Shown one piece after another: positions 34,369-42,100 of a DNA stretch of 43,055 bases (position 1 is its first letter; every line of letters starts with the position of its first letter). Location: the NCBI GenBank assembly GCA_021203325.1, contig JAJQBL010000098.1, positions 1-43,055 of the forward strand. Direction: 5' to 3'. Made by a program: the position numbers and the translations under genes. Origin of the DNA: Clostridiales bacterium (GTDB taxonomy: Bacteria; Bacillota; Clostridia; Oscillospirales; Oscillospiraceae). The notes beneath the pieces were generated by a model. The model was not told where the DNA came from. It was given only the letters and a program-made list of their open reading frames with translations, and ran no database searches.

Positions 34369-37068
34369 ATGGCAAAAGAACTGCCAAAGGTGTACGACCC
34401 CAAAGAGGTCGAACGCCGCACCTATGAGACCTGGGAGTCCAGCGGCTGCTTCCGGGGCCACCGTGACCCGGACAAAAAGCCCTACACCATCGTCATGCCG
34501 CCCCCCAACGTGACGGGGCAGCTCCACATGGGTCACGCCATGGACAACACCATGCAGGATATCCTCATCCGCTTCAAGCGGATGCAGGGCTACGCCGCGC
34601 TGTGGGTGCCGGGCACCGACCATGCCGCCATCGCCACCGAGGCCAAGGTGGTGGAGGATATGCGCAAGGACGGCCTGACCAAGGAGGACCTGGGCCGGGA
34701 GAAGTTCCTGGAGCGGGCCTGGGCTCGGAAGGAAAAGTACGGCGGCCGCATCGACCAGCAGCTGCGCACCCTGGGTTCCTCCTGTGACTGGGAGCGGGAG
34801 TGCTTCACCATGGACGAGCAGTGCTCCAACGCGGTGAAGGAGGTCTTTGTCCGGCTGTACGACCAGGGCCTGATTTACCGGGGCAACCGGATGGTGAACT
34901 GGTGCCCCCATTGCAACACCTCCATCTCCGATGCCGAGGTGGAGTATGAGGAGCAGGACGGCCACTTCTGGCACCTGCTCTATCAGGTGAAGGAGACCGG
35001 CGAGTATCTGGAGCTGGCCACCACCCGTCCCGAGACCATGCTGGGCGACACCGCCGTGGCCATCAACGAGGCCGACCCCCGCTATGCCCACCTCCACGGC
35101 TGCCACGTCATCCTGCCCTTGCTGAACAAGGAGCTGCCCATCGTCTGCGACGAGCACGCCGACATGACCAAGGGCACCGGCGTGGTGAAGATCACCCCCG
35201 CCCACGACCCCAACGACTTTGAGGTGGGCCAGCGCCACAGCCTGCCCATCGTCCGCTGCTTCACCTATGACGGACACATGACCGGCCCGGCGGATGTGGC
35301 GGCTTATCAGGCGCTGGCGGCCAGCGGCCGACTGGCGGAGAACGAGCCGGAGGTGCTGGACTGCGGCAAGTACGCCGGCATGACCGCCCAGGAGGCCCGG
35401 AAGGCCATTCTGGCCGATCTGGAGGCCTGCGGCGCTTTGAAATCCGTGGAGCCGCTGAAGCACGACGTGGGCACCTGCTACCGCTGCCACACCTCCATCG
35501 AGCCCATGGTGTCCAAGCAGTGGTTTGTGCGGATGAAGCCCCTGGCGGAGCCCGCCATCGAGGCGGTGGAGAAGGGCGAGATCAAATTCGTCCCGGAGCG
35601 CTTCACCAAGAACTATCTGAACTGGATGAACAACACCCGTGACTGGTGCATCTCCCGCCAGCTGTGGTGGGGCCATCAGATTCCCGCCTGGTACTGCGAT
35701 GACTGCGGCGAGACCGTGGTGGCCAAGGAGGCCCCCTGCGCCTGCCCCAAGTGCGGCTGTACCCATCTGACCCAGGACCCGGACAGCCTGGACACTTGGT
35801 TCTCCTCCGCCCTGTGGCCCTTCTCCACCCTGGGCTGGCCCAATGAGGACAGCGCGGATTACAAGTACTTCTATCCCACAAACACCCTGGTCACCGGGTA
35901 TGACATCATCGGGTTCTGGGTGTCCCGGATGATTTTCTCCGGCCTGGCCTACACCGGCAAGGCCCCCTTCGACACGGTGGTGATTCACGGCATCGTCCGG
36001 GACAGCCAGAGCCGGAAGATGTCCAAGAGCCTGGGCAACGGCATCGACCCCCTAGAGGTCATCGACCAGTACGGTGCGGACGCCCTGCGGTTCATGCTGG
36101 TGCAGGGCAGCACCCCCGGCAACGATATGCGCTACAGTGAGGAAAAGGTCACTGCCATGCGCAACTTCTGCAACAAGCTCTGGAACGCCAGCCGCTTTGT
36201 GCGGATGAACCTGACCATCGAGAAATGCACCCTGCCGGAGGCGCTGGAGCTGGAGGACAAGTGGATTCTCTCCAAGCTGAACGCCTGCATCGCGGAGACC
36301 ACCGCCAACCTGGAGAAGTTCGAGCTGGGTGTGGCCGCCCAGAAGGTCTACGACTTCCTGTGGGACAGCTTCTGTGACTGGTATATCGAGCTGACCAAGG
36401 CCCGCCTCACCGGCTCGGACGAGGGGGCCAAGACCCAGGCCCAGCAGGTGCTGTGCTATGCGCTGGCGGAGACGCTGAAGCTGCTGCACCCCTTCATGCC
36501 CTTCATCACGGAGGAGATCTGGCAGGCCCTGCCCCACGAGGGCGACTTCCTGATGCTCCAGTCCTGGCCGGAGTGCCGGGCGGACTTCGACTTCCCGGAG
36601 GACGCCGCCGCCATGGAGAAGATTATGGACGCCATCAAGGCCGTCCGCATCCGCCGGTCGGAGATGAACGTGCCCCCCTCCCGGAAGGCGGACATCCGCA
36701 TTGTCACCGCTGAGCCGGAGGTGTTCACCCGCAGCGCGCCCTTCCTGAAACGGCTGGCCTCCGGGGCGGAGATCACCGTCACCGCCGAGGCCCCCGCCTC
36801 CGTGGAGGGGCTGGTCAGCGTGGTGACGGCGGACGCCAAGCTGTTCATGCCCATGGCGGAGCTGGTGGATTTGGACGCCGAGCGTAAGCGCCTGACCAAA
36901 GAGCTGGAGAAGAAGCAGAAGTACCTCACCGGCATCCGGAACAAGCTCTCCAATGAGAAGTTCGTCTCCAAGGCCCCGGCCAACGTCATCCAGCAGCAGC
37001 GGGACAACCTGGACAGAACCGAGCGGGAGATCGCCCAGCTGGAAAGCTCCCTGGCGGCCCTGGGCTGA
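34369..37068 (+). CDS. valS: Valyl-tRNA synthetase
   Basis: A class I synthetase of 899 residues that charges tRNA-Val and edits threonine. The HIGH motif is HMGH in PPPNVTGQLHMGHAMDN (about 41-57). The CP1 editing domain spans about 170-400 (TTRPETMLGDTAVAI; GTGVVKITPAHDPNDFE). The KMSKS loop is KMSKSLGNGIDPLE near 550. The anticodon-binding helical domain follows from about 605, and a C-terminal coiled coil (about 830-899) is typical of ValS. CPKCG-type cysteines near 440-460 may bind zinc. ATG 34369 follows AAGGAG; the frame extends upstream through the T-box but is not translated. Expression is under the T-box leader. Confidence 0.97.
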   Translation: MAKELPKVYDPKEVERRTYETWESSGCFRGHRDPDKKPYTIVMPPPNVTGQLHMGHAMDNTMQDILIRFKRMQGYAALWVPGTDHAAIATEAKVVEDMRKDGLTKEDLGREKFLERAWARKEKYGGRIDQQLRTLGSSCDWERECFTMDEQCSNAVKEVFVRLYDQGLIYRGNRMVNWCPHCNTSISDAEVEYEEQDGHFWHLLYQVKETGEYLELATTRPETMLGDTAVAINEADPRYAHLHGCHVILPLLNKELPIVCDEHADMTKGTGVVKITPAHDPNDFEVGQRHSLPIVRCFTYDGHMTGPADVAAYQALAASGRLAENEPEVLDCGKYAGMTAQEARKAILADLEACGALKSVEPLKHDVGTCYRCHTSIEPMVSKQWFVRMKPLAEPAIEAVEKGEIKFVPERFTKNYLNWMNNTRDWCISRQLWWGHQIPAWYCDDCGETVVAKEAPCACPKCGCTHLTQDPDSLDTWFSSALWPFSTLGWPNEDSADYKYFYPTNTLVTGYDIIGFWVSRMIFSGLAYTGKAPFDTVVIHGIVRDSQSRKMSKSLGNGIDPLEVIDQYGADALRFMLVQGSTPGNDMRYSEEKVTAMRNFCNKLWNASRFVRMNLTIEKCTLPEALELEDKWILSKLNACIAETTANLEKFELGVAAQKVYDFLWDSFCDWYIELTKARLTGSDEGAKTQAQQVLCYALAETLKLLHPFMPFITEEIWQALPHEGDFLMLQSWPECRADFDFPEDAAAMEKIMDAIKAVRIRRSEMNVPPSRKADIRIVTAEPEVFTRSAPFLKRLASGAEITVTAEAPASVEGLVSVVTADAKLFMPMAELVDLDAERKRLTKELEKKQKYLTGIRNKLSNEKFVSKAPANVIQQQRDNLDRTEREIAQLESSLAALG

Positions 37069-37138
37069 GCCGAAAAAGAACCGGATTGCTCCCCCAGACG
37101 CCGGGATTTAACAAAATAATCACAGCATAACGGCTATA

Positions 37139-37178
37139 ATCACCTTGTACGGGAAAACCCGTACAGGGTGATTTTTTT
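37139..37178 (+). terminator. Terminator between valS and the spoIIA operon
   Basis: A 15-bp stem with one wobble (37139-37153 with 37158-37172), an AAAA loop, and TTTTTT. A TATAAT at 37135-37140 overlaps its 5' edge; it lacks a spaced -35 and any transcript from it would be terminated at once. Confidence 0.9.
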
Positions 37179-37216
37179 CGCGCCCAAGGCGCGGCGGAAT
37201 ACAAAGGAGGCAGACC

Positions 37217-37555
37217 ATGTCTGTACAATGTAAGGAGGAGGGCCGCACCCTCTACGCATCCCTGTCCGGGGAGATCGACCACCACGCCGCCCGGAGCATC
37301 ATGCTGGAGCTGGATCGGGAAATTGAGTCCCGCTTCCCCAGCGAGACGGTGCTGGATTTCAGCGGCGTCACCTTTATGGATTCCTCCGGCATCGCCATCG
37401 TCCTGCGCACCTGCCGCAGAATGCAGGAGTCCGGCGGCAGGCTCCGGGCGGTGGCGGTGCCGCCCCAGGCGGGGAAGGTGCTGCGGGCCGCCGGGGTGGA
37501 GCGGATGGTGTCCGTCACATATCAGCGGGAAACGAAGGAGGAGAGCGCTACATGA
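37217..37555 (+). CDS. spoIIAA: Anti-sigma F factor antagonist
   Basis: A 112-residue STAS-domain protein of the forespore switch. In its unphosphorylated form it binds SpoIIAB and frees sigma F; SpoIIE reactivates it after SpoIIAB phosphorylates it. The phosphorylation site is S56 in MDSSGIAIV, matching Ser58 of B. subtilis. SGEIDHHAA near residue 18 is the other conserved block. AAAGGAGG precedes ATG 37217. It is the first gene of a three-gene operon; its stop overlaps the next start by 4 bp. In Bacillus the operon is driven by sigma H; I could not see a convincing sigma H promoter here. Confidence 0.96.
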   Translation: MSVQCKEEGRTLYASLSGEIDHHAARSIMLELDREIESRFPSETVLDFSGVTFMDSSGIAIVLRTCRRMQESGGRLRAVAVPPQAGKVLRAAGVERMVSVTYQRETKEESAT

Positions 37556-38001
37556 AAAAGCCGATAAACCAGGTGAAGCTGGAATTTATGAGCAGGAGCG
37601 TCAACGAGGGCTTCGCCCGGGCCAGCGCGGCCTGCTTCGCCGCCCAGCTGGACCCCACCCTGGACGAGCTGAACGATTTCAAGACCGCCGTCTCCGAGGC
37701 GGTGACCAACGCCATCGTCCACGCCTACCCGGAGGAGCTGGGGCGGGTGTCCATGCGGCTGCGGCTCTACGCCGACGGCATGGTGGAGGTGCAGGTGCGG
37801 GACTGGGGCATCGGCATCCCGGACATCCCCAAAGCCCGCACCCCCCTGTACACCACCGGCGGGGAGGAGCGCAGCGGCATGGGTTTCACCATTATGGAGA
37901 GCTTCACCGACGGCGTCCGGGTCCGCTCCACCCCGGGGAAGGGCACCACCGTGACCCTGACCAAGCGCATCGCCCGGCGCGCACAGGAGGGAACCGTGTG
38001 A
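37552..38001 (+). CDS. spoIIAB: Anti-sigma F factor / SpoIIAA kinase
   Basis: A 149-residue GHKL-fold serine kinase that sequesters sigma F in the predivisional and mother cell and phosphorylates SpoIIAA. The N box is EAVTNAIVHAYPEE (near 45), the G1 box DWGIGIPD (near 84), and the later glycine-rich segment RSGMGFTIMESF forms the ATP lid. Length is close to the Bacillus protein (146). Its ATG overlaps the spoIIAA stop (ATGA), and its own stop overlaps the sigF start, so all three are translationally coupled in the standard order. Confidence 0.96.
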   Translation: MKKPINQVKLEFMSRSVNEGFARASAACFAAQLDPTLDELNDFKTAVSEAVTNAIVHAYPEELGRVSMRLRLYADGMVEVQVRDWGIGIPDIPKARTPLYTTGGEERSGMGFTIMESFTDGVRVRSTPGKGTTVTLTKRIARRAQEGTV

Positions 38002-38711
38002 CGGTGGAGCAGGGGGCGCTGCTGGACGCCGCCCGGAAGGGCGACCGGGACGCCTGCGCCCGGATTCTGGAGGAAAACCAGCGGCTGGTCTGGGCCATCG
38101 TCCGGCGGTACACCGGCCGGGGGGTGGAGGCGGAGGATCTGTTCCAGCTGGGGTGCATCGGCTTTTTGAAGGCCATCAAGGGGTACGACCCGGCTTATGG
38201 CACCCAGTTCTCCACCTACGCGGTGCCGAAAATCGCCGGGGAGATACGCCGGTTCCTCCGGGACGACGGGGCGGTGAAGGTCAGCCGGACGGTGAAGGAG
38301 CAGGCGGCCCGCATCTATCTGGAGGCGGAGACCCTCCGGGAGCAGCTCAAACGGGAGCCCACCGTCACCGAGCTGGCTGCCGCCACCGGCCTGACGCCGG
38401 AGGAGATCGCCGCCGCCGAGACCGCCACCGCCTCCGTCTCCTCCCTCCAGGCGGAGAACGAGGACGGCCTGACCCTGGAGACCACCCTGGGGGACGAGGG
38501 CATGGAGGACAGGGTGCTGGAGCATCTGGCCCTCCGGGAGGCGGTGGCCCGGCTGCCGGAGCGGGAGCGCACCGTCATCCTCCTGCGCTATTATAAAGGA
38601 TACACCCAGCAGCGGGCGGCCCAGGTGGTGGGGGTCAGCCAGGTGCAGATCAGCCGCATCGAGCGCCGGGCGGTGGAGCGGCTGCGGAAGGAGCTCCGTG
38701 ATTCCATGTGA
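37998..38711 (+). CDS. sigF: RNA polymerase sigma factor, forespore-specific sigma F
   Basis: A 237-residue sigma-70 family factor that directs early forespore transcription. Region 2 is visible as EDLFQLGCIGFLKAIKGYDPAYGTQ followed by FSTYAVPKIAGEIRRFLRDDG. Region 3 follows, and region 4 ends with ERTVILLRYYKGYTQQRAA and the helix-turn-helix VSQVQISRIERRAVERL. The start is GTG 37998 with AGGAGG upstream, overlapping the spoIIAB stop by 4 bp. Identity as sigma F rather than sigma G rests on its place behind spoIIAA-spoIIAB. No terminator hairpin with a U-run was seen directly after it. Confidence 0.96.
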   Translation: MTVEQGALLDAARKGDRDACARILEENQRLVWAIVRRYTGRGVEAEDLFQLGCIGFLKAIKGYDPAYGTQFSTYAVPKIAGEIRRFLRDDGAVKVSRTVKEQAARIYLEAETLREQLKREPTVTELAAATGLTPEEIAAAETATASVSSLQAENEDGLTLETTLGDEGMEDRVLEHLALREAVARLPERERTVILLRYYKGYTQQRAAQVVGVSQVQISRIERRAVERLRKELRDSM

Positions 38712-38858
38712 ATCCATTTTTGCGGATTTTCCTCCCCTGATTTCCCATGTTTTCCGGATTGTCCTGTGGTATAGTAAAGGTGACGCCGGAGGGACGGGGA
38801 AACGCCGGCCCCCTTGACGAAACGCGGCGCTGAAAGGCGAAACCCGCCGTTTTTGCAG

Positions 38859-38887
38859 TTGACAAGGGTTACAAATCTTGATATAAT
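38859..38887 (+). promoter_or_regulatory. Distal promoter of the large surface protein gene
   Basis: A perfect consensus TTGACA (38859-38864), 17 bp, TATAAT (38882-38887). It gives a 250-nt leader. Another -10-like TGG-TATAGT lies at 38767-38775 without a clear -35. The GTG frame 38906-39130 in this leader has no ribosome binding site and is not called. Confidence 0.8.
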
Positions 38888-39040
38888 GTCCGCAACCATT
38901 CCCCTGTGCTTTTGTACAAAGCCCGACATATCGCGCGGATGAACGAAAAGCCGGGCGTTTCCTCCTGTCTGCACCTGCAAATGGGCCGCAGCCGGTGGGG
39001 CGCGGCATCTCTTACGGTTTCTTCTGTGAAGAGGGTATCT

Positions 39041-39069
39041 TTCACAGTGGAAATAAATTGGGTTATACT
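39041..39069 (+). promoter_or_regulatory. Proximal promoter of the large surface protein gene, with overlapping palindrome
   Basis: TTCACA (39041-39046), 17 bp, TATACT (39064-39069). The -35 is part of an inverted repeat, CTGTGAA (39024-39030) with TTCACAG (39041-39047), placed like a repressor or activator site. Confidence 0.6.
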
Positions 39070-39144
39070 GGGGCGGCGGCTGCCACATTGGTTGGCCCTC
39101 AAAATTTGGGCTGAAATCAGCCCCTCATGAAAGAAGGACAAGCA

Positions 39145-42100
39145 ATGAAGAAACGAGCAAAAAGGCTGACTGCCTTGCTCCTGTCGCTGGCTATGGCGCT
39201 GAGCATGCTCTCTGCCACCGCCTGGGCCACCAATGGTTCTGATACGGGGACGGGAACTGTGTCTGCGACTACGTCTACGACTGGGACAGGCGCTTCCGCC
39301 ACTTCCTCCGATTCGTCTTCTGCTGTTGCCGGCTCTATGGGCATTCTGGATGCCCTGGATAGTACAACGCTGAGCGCAATCGTGGCTGTGGCAGAGGCAG
39401 AGGCAGCAGCGGCAGCCAACTCCAACGACGGCATCGCCACCATCTCCGACGATGAGGACGAGGAGACGGACATCATGCTGGCCGAGGCGGAAGAGGAACT
39501 CGAATCCACCGGCCTGACCGAGGAGGAGCGGCAAACCGTCCTGTACCTGTACAACGAGTACCTGACCGACTACAACAACAACGTGGGCTATCTGGGTCGC
39601 CAAACCCCTTGGTTTACCTCCTACGAGGAGGACAGCGACGATGGACTTGGCCCTCTTGGCTCCATGCTGGTGCTGGCCGGTGCCACCGTGGATCAGGTGC
39701 GCAGCGGTGAGTACAGCTATGACGAGCTGGTAGGCACCATCTATACCTTCTGGTACGGCAATAAGTATGGCGTTGAGTATTATGGCAGCGACATCATTGC
39801 CGCCAAGAACGATGCTCTCTCCGCCGTGGAAGAATCCGGCGCAACCACCTACGCCCAGAAGCTGCTGGTTCTGAACGACTGGCTGGCCGACAACGTCTCC
39901 TTCGACATGGCATACATTATGAATATGTCCAGCGACGACTATGACATGATGTCTGCCCCGGAGCCTGTGAACAGCGAGCATTATGAAGATCTGTATAATG
40001 TGTTCTACCAAATGTATTATCAGACAATGGTGGATACCTATGGCGAGACCTACGGCCCCGTCTATGCCCAGTATGCTGCGGCTCAGATGGTCACCGCCGT
40101 GGAAGGCATGTGGAACGGCTGCCTGATTGGCGCGCTGGCCCTGGGCAAGGGCGTCTGCATGGCTTACACCAGCGCCTACACCTATCTGGTGCAGTGGATG
40201 AACCCTGAGGTCTATGCTGTGGACGGCACGACCCTGTCTGCTGATGATTCCAGCACCTGGAAGACCGTGGAAGAGCTGAACTATGTGACCACCACTGAGG
40301 AGGTCACCACCACCAGCACCGACTGGGACGGCGTCACTTATTACTCTGTGACCGAGAACAGCTCCGAAGGCGAAGAGGGCGGCGACAGCTCCAGCGAGAC
40401 CGAGCCTGAAGAGGGCGGCGACAGCTCCAGCGAGACCGAGCCTGAAGAGGGCGGCGACAGCTCCAGCGAAGCCGAGCCTGAAGAGGGCGGCGACAGCTCC
40501 AGCGAAGCCGAGCCTGAAGAGGGCGAGGCTGAGGCGGTTGCCGAAGAGGGCACCACCCTTGATGTGACCACCGGCACCACCGTGACGGATTACCCCTACT
40601 ACACCGACGATGACGGTGACGGCACGTATACCCAGGCCACGGACGAGGAGGGCAACCTGCTGTACGTCCAGGACTATGACGAGTCTAAGACCACCACCGA
40701 CAACACCGGTTACCCGGTCTATATGACCACCACCTCCACCGAGACCGTGACCACCACCGAGATCAGCACCGACGCCGCCTACGTTGTGGACTTCGTCATG
40801 ATCGTCTACAGCACCAGCGTCACCATGTACGGCGAGTCCAACCCCGACTTCAGCTCCCAGCACTTCTGGAACGCTGTGAAGATCGACGGCGAGTGGTACT
40901 ACATCGACACCTGCTACATCGATACCTATACCGAGAGCATGGACCGCACCCGTGTGGAGACCATCGGCGACATGAACCATGTGTACTTCCTGATGAGCGA
41001 TACCTCCGCCCGGGAAATGTACGATGGTTACTACAGCGCTCTGTACACCCTGTATGAGGGTGTTGCCACCGACACCAGCTATGAGAACACCACCTGGATG
41101 TACTTTGCAGCCAGCAACGTCTATAGCGACGGCAACGGCAAGTTCTACTATGCCTACGACTCCACCGACCTGTTCGACATGATGGATCAGTATGGCGACT
41201 ACATGAGCGACAGCGGCACCAGCACTGTGGCGGACGACTACAGCGATTATGAGGACGACACCGAGTACAAGATCGTCTATCACACCGCCACCAGCAGCGA
41301 CAAGGACACCGCCACCGACTTTGTCACCCTGATCGACCTGGTCGAGGGCACGGTGTACAACCCCTCCACCGGCGCGCTGGAGGCGAACGACCTGATCGCC
41401 GAGCTGTATGCGGAGCATCTGGAGTATGAGGAACTGTATCCCGCCCTGTCCCTGACCATGGCCCTGTACAACAACGTGATTTACTTCAACCTGGCTAACT
41501 GCGTCCTGTCCTATGACATCAGCACCGGCGAAGTGGTCAAGGTCAAGGAGTACAACGATGTGTACGCCGTCCGGGACACCTCCGAAGCCTTCGGCGGCAT
41601 GGCCTTCTCCGTGACCTACGATGAAGAGAACTATGACGTCTACGAGAGCAACCCGCCCATCGCCGGCCTGGCCATCTATGACGATACCCTGTATGTGGAC
41701 GTGGCCAGCAACTACGCTTACATCTCCGGCAAGGACGACATCAGCGACCTGACCAGCTATGGCTGGGAGTTCGCGGAGAGCAACTACAACTCCAGCTACA
41801 GCTCCTGGCTGTCCATGATCGATATGTCCGAATACGGTGACTATGACCTGGGCGACTACATGGACGACGAGAACGACAATGACGAGTTCATGTGGAGCGC
41901 CAACTTCACCGACTCCATCTCCATGAGCACCGTCACCAGCACCAGCCTGGAGTATGAGGAAGTCTACGTGGCAGCCACCTGCGGCCGCGACGCCTTCACC
42001 GAGGAGCGGAGCGAGGAGGGGCTGATCAACCCCGACGTCGAGCGCGTCTATGACGAAGGCACCGCCTGCGAGCATCACTTTGTGGAGTTCGCCGAGACCT

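Noticed and set aside
38906-39130. A 74-codon GTG frame in the surface protein leader
   Set aside because: No ribosome binding site, no recognisable domain, and it spans the second promoter.
40372-40515. CRISPR-like array
   Set aside because: The repeats are directly adjacent with no spacers and are in frame inside a coding sequence.
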